Of a stretch of DNA of 64,000 bases, positions 26,260 through 34,598 are shown piece after piece. Every line of letters begins with the position of its first letter. Position 1 is the first letter of the stretch. The stretch comes from Sporosarcina obsidiansis (lineage in GTDB: Bacteria > Bacillota > Bacilli > Bacillales_A > Planococcaceae): NCBI RefSeq assembly GCF_009651005.1, contig NZ_WHVW01000003.1, positions 62,001 through 126,000 on the forward strand, written 5' to 3'. The notes under the pieces are model-generated. The model had not been told where the DNA came from, searched no databases, and saw only the letters and a program-made list of their open reading frames with translations. Both the position numbers and the translations under genes were made by a program.

Positions 26260-26712
26260 ATGGCAGAGGAAAAAGAGTTATTTTCTCGCTTTGAGGAGCT
26301 GTTCTGGCAAGTGACGCGAAGTATGGGGCAAATATGGAAGAAGATATTCGAAGAGCATTTCCCTGGCTCGCAATCACATTTGGTTTTTATGCTGGAGCGT
26401 CGTGGTCCGCAGCGTATGTCGGAATTAGCGGAAGCCCTTCAATTGACTGCAGGAGCGGTAACCAGTGCTTCCGATAAATTGATTGAACGTGGCTATGTTG
26501 CTAGGACACGAGATAAGAATGATCGTCGGGTCGTTTATTTGGAAATAACGAACAAAGGAAAGGAAACGATCGATGAATTGCGGCTAAAGGGGCGGAAAAC
26601 GATGAAAATGGTTTTTGCCCATCTGTCTGAAGAAGATTTACAGCATTTCATTGAACTTTTTGAAGAGGCGTCTGTTACCATCACTACAATTAGAAAGGAT
26701 AGCGATGTATGA
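26260..26712 (+). CDS. MarR-family regulator
   Basis: The 150-aa protein has the MarR winged helix: PQRMSELAEALQLTAGAVTSASDKLIERGYVAR (shown as the central helices, about residues 50-82) and the wing DKNDRRVVYLEIT. ATG 26260 follows GGAGGAG. Its stop overlaps the start of the MFS exporter gene by 4 nt, so it most likely represses the operon through the palindrome at 26203-26227 and is released by a drug-like ligand. Confidence 0.9.
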   Translation: MAEEKELFSRFEELFWQVTRSMGQIWKKIFEEHFPGSQSHLVFMLERRGPQRMSELAEALQLTAGAVTSASDKLIERGYVARTRDKNDRRVVYLEITNKGKETIDELRLKGRKTMKMVFAHLSEEDLQHFIELFEEASVTITTIRKDSDV

Positions 26713-28331
26713 ATCATTTGTCCGATAAGCAGAAAGTGACCATTATGATTGCGATTATGACAGCCATGTTCTTCTCCGCAATTAACCAGACGATTATTGG
26801 AGTCGCGATGCCAAGGATCATTGCGACACTTGGCGGTTTGGATTATTACACATGGGTCATCACGATTTATTTGCTGACAATGGCAGTGGCTACGATTTTA
26901 GTAGGGAAGCTATCTGATATTTATGGACGGAAACCGTTTTTACTTGGCGGTATTGGAATTTTTGTAATCGGAGCGTTTTTATCGGGTCTGTCCTCTGATA
27001 TTTTCCAATTAATTATTTTCCGAGGTATTACAGGTATCGGTGCCGGCATGATCATGTCTACTGCATTCACAGCGGTCGGTGATTTGTATTTACCGCGCGA
27101 ACGTGCTCGCTGGACCGGTTTGATGAGTGGGATTTTCGGAATTTCAAGTGTTTTAGGTCCATTAATGGGAGGCTATATTGTCGACCATCTAGATTGGCAC
27201 TGGGTGTTCTGGGTATTCCTTCCTCTTGGTATTGTAGCCTTTGTGATGATTCTAAAATTATTTCCGAAAGTTCCTCGCCGAGAAGGGGAGTCAATCGACT
27301 ACTTCGGTTCTTTCTTCTTAACAGTGACGATTGTTGCGTTGTTGATGGCGTTCAGTTTGGCTGGTGAAGGAGCAGGGAAATATGCTTGGTCTTCGTGGCA
27401 GATACTTGGTCTATTCGGTCTGACAATAGTTGGATTGATTGCTTTCATTATCACGGAAACCAAAGTGAAGACACCTGTGCTTCCATTGTCGTTATTCAAG
27501 AATGATATCGTGACGATTTCGAATCTGGCAGGTTTCTTGCTCGGAATGGGTATGATGGGCGTCATGATTTACGCACCATTTTTCATTCAGGGAGCGAAGG
27601 GGATTTCCCCAAGTGGATCTGGTTTCATTATGATGCCAATGTCAATTTTCATGGTATTTGCGACAACATTTGCAGGAAGCTATATGACTAAGGTCGGTAA
27701 GTATAAGGGATTGGCCATTATTGGGTTAAGTATTACAGCGGTTGGAATCTTCCTGTTATCAACGATTACGATCAGTACGCCAATTTATATACTAATTGCT
27801 TATCTATGCATTATTGGGCTTGGACTTGGAGCAAGTATGCCGGTGTTCTCGTTAACTGTCCAAAATGCGGTCAGCTTACGTCAGCTTGGTGTCGCGTCTG
27901 CCTCTTCCCAACTATTCCGTTCACTCGGCAATACGATGGGGATTGGAATATTAGGTGCTGTCATGAGTTCACAGATGGCAACCCGAATGAAAGAAATGTT
28001 TGCTGGTGGCGAGATGGATGTTGTCTCTCAATTGCCTCCTGAACAGGCAAAGCAACTAGGTGCATTAGCGAATCCTGAAATATTGTTAGATCAGCCCGCA
28101 CTGGAAAAGTTACAAAGTAGTTTACCTGTTGAATTGCATGGAGTGGCAGCAGATATGGTTGCTACTGTCAAAGATGTATTTAGTGAAGCGTTGACGACGA
28201 CGTTTTTCGCTGGAGGCGTCATTATGGTTATAGCGGTAATAGTGGCCATCTTCTTACGGGCGATTCCACTAGTTTCGGCAATGGATACAAAACCGAAGAC
28301 GTCAGAAAAGATAGACAAACCTTTAGAATAA
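26709..28331 (+). CDS. MFS multidrug exporter, DHA2 (EmrB/QacA) family, 14-TM
   Basis: The 540-aa length and about 14 hydrophobic segments fit drug:H+ antiporter family 2. Motif A GKLSDIYGRKP lies near residue 62 and the antiporter motif C region (GISSVLGPLMGGYI) near 150. It should pump amphipathic drugs out by proton exchange. It is co-transcribed with the MarR repressor. Confidence 0.9.
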   Translation: MNHLSDKQKVTIMIAIMTAMFFSAINQTIIGVAMPRIIATLGGLDYYTWVITIYLLTMAVATILVGKLSDIYGRKPFLLGGIGIFVIGAFLSGLSSDIFQLIIFRGITGIGAGMIMSTAFTAVGDLYLPRERARWTGLMSGIFGISSVLGPLMGGYIVDHLDWHWVFWVFLPLGIVAFVMILKLFPKVPRREGESIDYFGSFFLTVTIVALLMAFSLAGEGAGKYAWSSWQILGLFGLTIVGLIAFIITETKVKTPVLPLSLFKNDIVTISNLAGFLLGMGMMGVMIYAPFFIQGAKGISPSGSGFIMMPMSIFMVFATTFAGSYMTKVGKYKGLAIIGLSITAVGIFLLSTITISTPIYILIAYLCIIGLGLGASMPVFSLTVQNAVSLRQLGVASASSQLFRSLGNTMGIGILGAVMSSQMATRMKEMFAGGEMDVVSQLPPEQAKQLGALANPEILLDQPALEKLQSSLPVELHGVAADMVATVKDVFSEALTTTFFAGGVIMVIAVIVAIFLRAIPLVSAMDTKPKTSEKIDKPLE

Positions 28332-28342
28332 TAGAGTGTATG

Positions 28343-28377
28343 AAAATGATGCCTGGCAGTCTGCCAGGCATCATTTT
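28343..28377 (+). terminator. Strong terminator after the MFS gene
   Basis: Perfect 17-bp arms (AAAATGATGCCTGGCAG and its complement) around a single T, followed by T-run. Confidence 0.85.
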
Positions 28378-28427
28378 TGTGCGGAATCGTGAAAGTGAGG
28401 CTATTTTTCGAGGAACTCGGCAAAAGA

Positions 28428-28456
28428 TTGCAAATTCAAATGAAATCTAGTATAGT
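28428..28456 (+). promoter_or_regulatory. Sigma-A promoter of the GntR-ABC operon
   Basis: TTGCAA (28428-28433), 17-nt spacer, TATAGT (28451-28456). Confidence 0.7.
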
Positions 28457-28478
28457 GCATTACAACAGTAATGTACTA
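28453..28478. promoter_or_regulatory. Putative GntR operator
   Basis: TAGTGCATTAC-AACA-GTAATGTACTA: 11-bp arms with one mismatch, overlapping the -10 hexamer. Likely autoregulatory site of the YtrA-type GntR protein. Confidence 0.7.
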
Positions 28479-28502
28479 GATAACCTGAAGGTGGTGAGAC
28501 TC

Positions 28503-28874
28503 TTGCTCGAAATGGATGGAGACAAACCGATTTACATACAAATTGCAGAATGGCTGGAGAAAGAGATAATTGACGAAACTTTGAAAGCGGATGACAAAGT
28601 ACACTCACAGTATCAGTTGGCGGAGCTGTTCAATATTAATCCCGCGACTGCAGGGAAGGGGCTGACGATTTTGCTTGATGCAGAACTCATTTATAAGAAG
28701 CGGGGTCTCGGTACGTTTGTGTCTGCGGATGCTCGAGAGAAGCTGCTGGCAAAGCGAAAGGATCGGACATTGCACCGCTTAGTTCGTGAACTGCTCGATG
28801 AAGCCAAATTGCTGGGCATAGCAGATGAACAGCTTTTCCAAATCATTCAGGCAGAGCGAAAGGAGAGAACCTAA
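28503..28874 (+). CDS. GntR-family regulator, YtrA type
   Basis: The start is most likely TTG 28503, eight bases after AAGGTGG; longer frames would run through the promoter. The 123-aa protein has a GntR winged helix (PIYIQIAEWLEKEI, HSQYQLAELFNINPATAGKGL, GLGTFVS) and only a short C-terminal helix pair, the layout of the YtrA subfamily that regulates ABC transporter operons. It is followed directly by an ABC ATPase gene. Confidence 0.85.
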   Translation: MLEMDGDKPIYIQIAEWLEKEIIDETLKADDKVHSQYQLAELFNINPATAGKGLTILLDAELIYKKRGLGTFVSADAREKLLAKRKDRTLHRLVRELLDEAKLLGIADEQLFQIIQAERKERT

Positions 28875-29782
28875 TGCAGACGATATCTTTGCGAGACGTG
28901 ACGAAGAAATACCGCTCGCTTACTATTTTGGATCAAGTTAATTTAGAGATTCGAGAAAATGCGATTACTGGCGTAGTAGGACGAAATGGAGCGGGCAAGA
29001 CGACGTTGATGAAAATGATTGCAGGCTTCATAAAAGAGTCCGGTGGCGAATTACGCGTATTTGGTGAAAGACCTTTCAACAGTCTGTCTGTTTCTGCGAA
29101 TACAATTTTCATTGATGATATGATGGGCTTTCCCGATGCAATGACGCTTGGAGATATTTTAGTAGAATGTGAACGCTTCTATGCAAAATGGGATGGGGAA
29201 CTGGCGAAACGGTTGCTAGAATACTTTTCTTTACCACTGGTATTGAAACATCGGATTTTGTCTAAAGGAAAACGGAGTATATTCAATGCAGTTGTCGGGA
29301 TTGCGGCCCGCTGCCCTTTAACGATGTTCGATGAACCCATTACAGGAATGGATTCGGCTGCACGCAGAGATTTCTACCGTGCGCTCTTGAAGGATTATAT
29401 TGCGCACCCGCGGACGATTTTATTATCGAGTCATCATGTGGAGGAAATGGAAGACTTATTAGAGGATGTATTGCTAATTGATGGAAAAGGTATCGGGTTT
29501 CATGGACCGATTACAGAGCTACAGGAGAAGTTTTTAGCTTTGCAGGGAAAACGAGAAACATTAGAAATCTACGCCAATAGATATGCAGTCATTCATCGGT
29601 CAACTACTGGTCCGCTAGCTGAATGGATTGTCGATAATGAACATACAGAAGCGGAACTGGTAGCTTTAAAGCAAGCGGGTATCCGTATAGCAGCGGTTTC
29701 TGCAAGCGACGCTTATTTAGCAATGACAGGTCAGACAAGAGGAGGGGTAGATGATGTTTTCAACGCAATGGAGCGTGCATGA
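28874..29782 (+). CDS. ABC transporter ATP-binding protein with degenerate signature motif
   Basis: The 302-aa protein has Walker A GRNGAGKTT near residue 38, Walker B PLTMFDEPITGMD near 150 and the switch His in LLSSHHVEEM. The signature motif, normally LSGGQ, reads LSKGKRS, as in several YtrB-like ATPases. About 80 C-terminal residues form an extra domain. Its stop region overlaps the permease start by 32 nt. Confidence 0.85.
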   Translation: MQTISLRDVTKKYRSLTILDQVNLEIRENAITGVVGRNGAGKTTLMKMIAGFIKESGGELRVFGERPFNSLSVSANTIFIDDMMGFPDAMTLGDILVECERFYAKWDGELAKRLLEYFSLPLVLKHRILSKGKRSIFNAVVGIAARCPLTMFDEPITGMDSAARRDFYRALLKDYIAHPRTILLSSHHVEEMEDLLEDVLLIDGKGIGFHGPITELQEKFLALQGKRETLEIYANRYAVIHRSTTGPLAEWIVDNEHTEAELVALKQAGIRIAAVSASDAYLAMTGQTRGGVDDVFNAMERA

Positions 29783-30503
29783 GCTGGCGAAGCGACAGTT
29801 TTTATTCAAGCTAAATGCTAATGGTCCGATTTTTACTATGTTAATCCTGCTGCAGATCATCGCGACCGTTTTTCTGGGTGGTGCTTCGACGTCCGGCTAC
29901 GAAAGCTATGATGATCCGTTTTCATTCGTCTATTCAACAGTATCAAATGACGGTCAGATAGGACTGACACTGTTTTGGGCCTTTATCGTTGGCTTCTTGC
30001 TGACGTCCTCTGCCCAGCGTAATGAATCCTTTGCCTTTGTGACGAATCGTCTGACCTTTCAGCTAGGAAACTTTTATTTCTTTTGCGCGGCAGCACTGCT
30101 TGGCGGCGTGACGACCGTTTTGCTAGGATCGGTCATGAAAATCATTACACTGTTTAGCGATAATGCGATCATTGAATCGGCAGGCTTGTTTTCTGCACCT
30201 TTAGATTTCTTTTCGCAAATATATGCAATGACGGTTTATACGCTGCTGCTTATGCTGATCGGTTATACAATCGGCACGTTTATTCAGCTCAGTAGACTCT
30301 TCATCATGCTGTTTGCCCTTATCTGGATTGCAGTCACACAATACTCATTCTTTATGTTGGGTACTAGTGCGGGAGAATTATTGCACGTTTTCTATGGAGA
30401 AACATCTATTCTATTATTTACGCTGAAAGTGCTGTTGTTAGTTGGCATCCTATTCGGCCTCAGCTTCTGGGTGACGAATCGACTGGAGGTGCGTAATCCA
30501 TGA
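29751..30503 (+). CDS. ABC transporter permease (unassigned family)
   Basis: The 250-aa protein has about six hydrophobic helices (first at about 23-43, last at about 220-242). It starts inside the ATPase gene behind GAGGAGGGG, so the two are translationally coupled. No sequence motif shows the substrate. The YtrA-led context suggests an antibiotic- or envelope-stress-linked exporter, which is inference. Confidence 0.75.
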   Translation: MMFSTQWSVHELAKRQFLFKLNANGPIFTMLILLQIIATVFLGGASTSGYESYDDPFSFVYSTVSNDGQIGLTLFWAFIVGFLLTSSAQRNESFAFVTNRLTFQLGNFYFFCAAALLGGVTTVLLGSVMKIITLFSDNAIIESAGLFSAPLDFFSQIYAMTVYTLLLMLIGYTIGTFIQLSRLFIMLFALIWIAVTQYSFFMLGTSAGELLHVFYGETSILLFTLKVLLLVGILFGLSFWVTNRLEVRNP

Positions 30504-31216
30504 TTGTTTTTACTATTATACTACCTATCCTTATCATATTAGCTATTGTAACAATTTGGTTAGTAGTGAGAAGCATGGCGAATATGCGATTGAAAAAAAA
30601 TTTCCACCGCAAGTTAGTTATCGGGTATATTGCGTTGCTGTTCATTGTCCTCATTGCAGCAGAAATCATGGTTCAAAATCATGATCAGGAACCACCACCG
30701 AAAGCACCGGAGAATGCCGTGCAATTTGATTTGAGATATGCAATCGATCAGGGCGCATCTGTTCCTGAACGGCTCGTTGCAGCGAGAAGGACGCATGAAG
30801 TAGAGGGAACATTTACGATTCCTGATTTCTATAGGGGTGCTTATATTCTAATTGAACGTACAGCTGGAGAAAGTAATAAAATAGAGGAAACGGTCTATAA
30901 ACCGGAGTTGTTTGCAGGAAATGATGTATCTAACGAGACGCTCTATGATTTATCGGATCAACTGCAAATCGAACTGCCGGTGTGGGACAGTCACTCGATG
31001 TACGTACCAAAGCAACCGCAGAATCAAATTAACTATACGATTTACCACGATTCGAATGTGCTGAATCAATTTACCGATCAGAAACGCCATGTCTCTGGCA
31101 TGGTGTCGGGTTCAATGCATGGCGTGATGACAATTCATTTGGTCATACCGGAATCGATTGAATTGGACATTAAGCAGACCGGTGATGGATACGATCAGTA
31201 TATAGAATTGCTGTAA
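30500..31216 (+). CDS. Membrane-anchored protein of unknown function, ABC operon partner
   Basis: The 238-aa protein overlaps the permease gene by 4 nt. It has two N-terminal helices (about 2-23 and 40-55) and then an extracytoplasmic domain of about 180 residues rich in beta strands, starting after VQNHDQEPPPK. I do not recognise a domain. It is probably an accessory part of the GntR-controlled ABC system. Confidence 0.7.
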   Translation: MIVFTIILPILIILAIVTIWLVVRSMANMRLKKNFHRKLVIGYIALLFIVLIAAEIMVQNHDQEPPPKAPENAVQFDLRYAIDQGASVPERLVAARRTHEVEGTFTIPDFYRGAYILIERTAGESNKIEETVYKPELFAGNDVSNETLYDLSDQLQIELPVWDSHSMYVPKQPQNQINYTIYHDSNVLNQFTDQKRHVSGMVSGSMHGVMTIHLVIPESIELDIKQTGDGYDQYIELL

Positions 31217-31217
31217 T

Positions 31218-31261
31218 AAAGCCTGTCAACAAGCTCCTTATAGAGCTTGTTGACAGGCTTT
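31218..31261. terminator. Bidirectional terminator
   Basis: Perfect 19-bp arms (AAAGCCTGTCAACAAGCTC and complement) with 6-nt loop, flanked by A- and T-tracts, between convergent genes. Confidence 0.9.
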
Positions 31262-31265
31262 TGGA

Positions 31266-32135
31266 TTATCCGCGTACTACTGGCATTGAGCAGCATCTGA
31301 ATGAACCACCAGATTTGATGATTTCAGAGAAGTCGACTTCGATGACATGAAATCCGTTTGCGCGTAATGCGGTATTCACTTTTTCGTTTTGTGGAAGGCT
31401 AAATACTTTGCTATTGCCGATAGACAAGACGTTCGTACCGAGTGAGAACTGTTCATCCGATTCGACTTCAATCAATTCAAATGCAGCGGCTAATTCGTCG
31501 AGTGTATCCTGATCAAATGCGGGCGGGAAAATAAGGGCCTTTTCAGATGAAAGAATATTGAATACACAGTCGAGATGTAAGTAACGACCGTCGAATGGAA
31601 TGCGCTTGACTTGATATTTAGGTAGCTTTTTTTCAAGCTGACGGACTGCTTCCTCGGAGGTACGGCTACTAATTCCGACATAGAGGGTGCTTCTATCAAC
31701 GATGACATCGCCACCTTCCATACGATCCGAAGAGGATTGATAGGGAATATCTTCTTCAGTTAGCCATTCTTTGAGTGGCTTTTCTTCACCCTTTCGGATA
31801 TCGGCAGCCAAGTCGGCAATGAATACTTCGCTGCCGATTGTAAAACCGATATCCCGAGTAAACACTTGCTCGGGAAATTCTTCAGATGCAGGCAATGTGA
31901 CGACATCCACACCGTTTTCTTTCAAGAGTTTTTCAAACTGAGCATGCTGCTTCATTGCCCGTTCTTTGTTAATATTTTCGTTTTCATATTGTTTTTGTAC
32001 TTCGTTAATCGCTTCTTCAATTGCCATGAATTTTGGCGGACATAGTATAACTTGACGTAACGTATCATATTCTGTCATGCATTTTATAGAAGGTACTTTT
32101 TGTACATGAGTATTCAATGGTAGTTTTCCTCCCAA
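31266..32135 (-). CDS. Amidinohydrolase of the arginine-deiminase/DDAH superfamily (YkgA-like)
   Basis: The 289-aa protein shows the guanidine-modifying fold signatures: EYDTLRQVILCPP at the start, FTRDIGFTIG near 91, MEGGDVIV near 138, the catalytic His in RYLHLDCVFN near 184, and the nucleophilic Cys in GGSFRCCSMPVVR at the C-terminus. Such enzymes hydrolyse guanidino compounds such as dimethylarginine. Catalytic residues are all present; the substrate in Bacillales YkgA-type members is not settled. Confidence 0.85.
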   Translation of the reverse strand: MGGKLPLNTHVQKVPSIKCMTEYDTLRQVILCPPKFMAIEEAINEVQKQYENENINKERAMKQHAQFEKLLKENGVDVVTLPASEEFPEQVFTRDIGFTIGSEVFIADLAADIRKGEEKPLKEWLTEEDIPYQSSSDRMEGGDVIVDRSTLYVGISSRTSEEAVRQLEKKLPKYQVKRIPFDGRYLHLDCVFNILSSEKALIFPPAFDQDTLDELAAAFELIEVESDEQFSLGTNVLSIGNSKVFSLPQNEKVNTALRANGFHVIEVDFSEIIKSGGSFRCCSMPVVRG

Positions 32136-32281
32136 TTGTGAAAGTAATTTATTATATTCCCTTTTACTTATTGTTTTAAACGCTTTTGGTAGAATTACCT
32201 AAATAGTAAGCTAGTCGGTTAGGTGCGTAAGTCGGAAGATTCTATACTTGGAGGAAAAGAAAAAGTATAAGGAGCAATTGA

Positions 32282-32494
32282 ATGAAAGCAATTGAGTCAT
32301 TGCCGCTGCAATCTGGAGAATCCTTGTTTATTGCCGGAGCTTCTAGAGCAATTGAAACATTTTTGATATAGCTTGTGAAACAAATTGAAGAAGTTTTTTC
32401 GTTTACGAAAGGTGTTAAAGGGTTTAAAAAGATCCAGACAAGACATGCGAGAGGAAAGTTAGTTTTTCATATGAAAAATAATCCAATTGGATAG
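32282..32494 (+). pseudogene. Zinc-type alcohol dehydrogenase/quinone oxidoreductase remnant
   Basis: One frame behind a fair RBS reads LPLQSGESLFIAGASRAIE TFLI, like the nucleotide-binding start of quinone oxidoreductases; then a TAG at 32369 where Gln is expected, then LVKQ joined directly to a family C-terminus VFSFTKGVKGF..ARGKLVF ending at 32492. The middle of the gene is deleted. It is the main recognisable content of the gap 32136-32651. Confidence 0.6.
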
Positions 32495-32506
32495 AGTGAA
32501 CTGTCC

Positions 32507-32532
32507 GGAAAGTCATGAGGATATGACTTTCT
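32507..32532. terminator. Terminator-like hairpin
   Basis: GGAAAGTCAT and ATGACTTTCT arms with 6-nt loop; resembles the hairpins at 25716 and 36710. Confidence 0.45.
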
Positions 32533-32651
32533 GAGCAGCCTTTGTTCATTTTTACAGCTCATAAGATTCGAAATTATGCTAAGAACTAATTGATATGCAG
32601 TGTGGTAAAATACATTCCAACATGATGATTTTTTGGAGAGGAAGAAATGAT

Positions 32652-33764
32652 ATGAAGATAACTGAAATAGAGGTATATGCGATCCGACTTCCACTAAACG
32701 AACCATTTGTGATCAGCTATGCATCATATGATGATATGCCATCTATTATTGTGAAGTTGACAACGGATACAGGGCATGTTGGATTCGGTGAAGCAGTGGC
32801 GGATGATCATGTCACGGGTGAGAGTTGGGAGAGCACATTTACAGTAATTCGCCACACGCTTGCTCCACAATTAATAGGCAGCAACCCGAGCTGTTTTGAG
32901 CGGATTCATGAAGTGATGGATCAAGCAATTTACGGAGTACCTTCCGCAAAAGCAGCCATTGATATTGCTTGCTTCGATGTGGTGGGAAAGGCAATGGGCA
33001 TTCCTGCTTACGATTTATTGGGTGGCAGATACCATGAAAAGTTCCCGATCACTCATGTACTAAGCATCGCATCTCCTGAAAACATGGCACAAGAAGCAGC
33101 AGAGAGAGTGGCGGTTGGTTATGGATCTTTAAAAATGAAAGTAGGCACAAATATAGCAGAAGACGTACAGCGGATTCGAGCGGTACGCGAGCGAGTAGGA
33201 CCTAACATAGCTATTCGCGTGGACGTCAATCAAGGATGGAATAATAGTGCAAATACATTGCAGGCCATACGACAGTTGGAAAGCAGTGGATTAGATTGGT
33301 TAGAGCAGCCGGTCAAAGCAGATGATATGGACGCGATGGTAGAGATCAAATCCAAAACATCTACACCACTTATGATTGACGAAGGCTTACGCGGAGTTCG
33401 TGAAATGCGGGAAATTATTGCGAAACGTGCGGCAGATAAAGTGAATATTAAATTGATGAAATGCGGTGGAATGTACCCTGCAATGAAACTTGCCCACATG
33501 GCGGAAATGGCTGGAATCGAATGTCAAATCGGATCAATGGTCGAATCCTCTATAGGTTCAGCAGCAGGTTTTCATGTCGCCTTCTCAAAAAAGATTATAA
33601 CGAGCGTGGAGTTGACGGGTCCATTAAAGTTCAGCAAAGATATAGGAAATCTTCAATATGATGTACCATTCATTCAGCTCAATGAAAAACCTGGACTTGG
33701 CATTGAAGTGGACGAACAAGTGTTGGAAGAATTAACAGTGCGCAGAGAAAAGGTGATTGGATGA
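32652..33764 (+). CDS. Dipeptide epimerase (enolase superfamily), intact paralogue
   Basis: ATG 32652 follows AGAGGAAG. The 370-aa protein has the family layout: capping domain from MKITEIEVYAIRLPL to GVPSAKAAIDIA, then the barrel with LKMKVG (KxK acid-base pair), RVDVNQGW, LEQPV, LMIDEG (metal ligands) and IKLMKCGGM (second catalytic Lys). Such enzymes interconvert L,L and L,D dipeptides such as Ala-Glu. It is clearly related to the broken gene at 2416-3556 and could cover its loss. It overlaps a GNAT gene by 4 nt. Confidence 0.9.
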   Translation: MKITEIEVYAIRLPLNEPFVISYASYDDMPSIIVKLTTDTGHVGFGEAVADDHVTGESWESTFTVIRHTLAPQLIGSNPSCFERIHEVMDQAIYGVPSAKAAIDIACFDVVGKAMGIPAYDLLGGRYHEKFPITHVLSIASPENMAQEAAERVAVGYGSLKMKVGTNIAEDVQRIRAVRERVGPNIAIRVDVNQGWNNSANTLQAIRQLESSGLDWLEQPVKADDMDAMVEIKSKTSTPLMIDEGLRGVREMREIIAKRAADKVNIKLMKCGGMYPAMKLAHMAEMAGIECQIGSMVESSIGSAAGFHVAFSKKIITSVELTGPLKFSKDIGNLQYDVPFIQLNEKPGLGIEVDEQVLEELTVRREKVIG

Positions 33765-34429
33765 CGAATAATTCTTTGCAGATAGCTATTGCCTCATTAA
33801 CAGAAGAACATCTTTCTGAGATTATCGCATTGCAAGATAAAGTGACTGAGGTACTTGAAAAGCCAGAATTTCTTCAACCATTGACGGAGGAGGAGTTTTT
33901 GTATATTTTGCATGGGAATGGCATGATGGCGGGTGCTTTTGTAGATGGCCAACTTATTGCATTCCGTGCAATGCTCGATCCGGGAGATGATGACGAACAT
34001 TTAGGTCTAGATGTTGATATTTCTCAACAAGAATTATCCATTGTTCTTTATTCTGAAATTTCCAATGTACATCCTGAATTTAGAGGGAATGGCCTTCAAA
34101 TCGTACTAGGTGAATGGCTATTGAGACGGTTAGATCGGAAGCAATACCGCTACATTTGCAGTACAGTCGCACCGCTTAATATTCCTAGTCTGAAAGATAA
34201 GTTTGTACTTGGTATGCATATTGCAGCGTTGAAGAACAAATATGGCAATAAGCTACGCTATATTTTCTGCAAAGATGTTGACGTTCCATTTCAAAGTGAA
34301 GCAGTCTCTCAAGTACGTACTGTTTTAATGCGTGACATTGCGCAGCAACAGCAATTGCTCACTAATGGCTGGCTGGGCATACGAATAGAACAGCAACATG
34401 AAGAATGGTATGTAGTGTATGTGAAATAA
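33761..34429 (+). CDS. GNAT-family acetyltransferase
   Basis: The 222-aa protein has a GNAT-like core with SNVHPEFRGNGLQIVLGEWLLRRL (acetyl-CoA binding R-G-x-G-L variant) near residues 105-128. It is translationally coupled to the dipeptide epimerase (ATGA overlap), suggesting that it acylates a D-amino-acid dipeptide or a related compound. The substrate link is inference from operon structure. Confidence 0.7.
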   Translation: MTNNSLQIAIASLTEEHLSEIIALQDKVTEVLEKPEFLQPLTEEEFLYILHGNGMMAGAFVDGQLIAFRAMLDPGDDDEHLGLDVDISQQELSIVLYSEISNVHPEFRGNGLQIVLGEWLLRRLDRKQYRYICSTVAPLNIPSLKDKFVLGMHIAALKNKYGNKLRYIFCKDVDVPFQSEAVSQVRTVLMRDIAQQQQLLTNGWLGIRIEQQHEEWYVVYVK

Positions 34430-34440
34430 GATGTGAGGAG

Positions 34441-34469
34441 AGGCTATGCAATAATAGCATGGTCTTTTT
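34441..34469 (+). terminator. Terminator after the GNAT gene
   Basis: AGGCTATGC pairs with GCATGGTCT (two G-U pairs), 7-nt loop, then TTTT. Confidence 0.7.
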
Positions 34470-34598
34470 CTATGTTGAATTCCGTGTTAGCTCGTTTTTT
34501 GTAGTGACGAGTCTTATGCGTCATAAGAGCTGAATCCGTATGAAAGTAATACTTTATGGTAAAATTAAGGCATTATAAATGAAAGGTTGATTTTCTCC

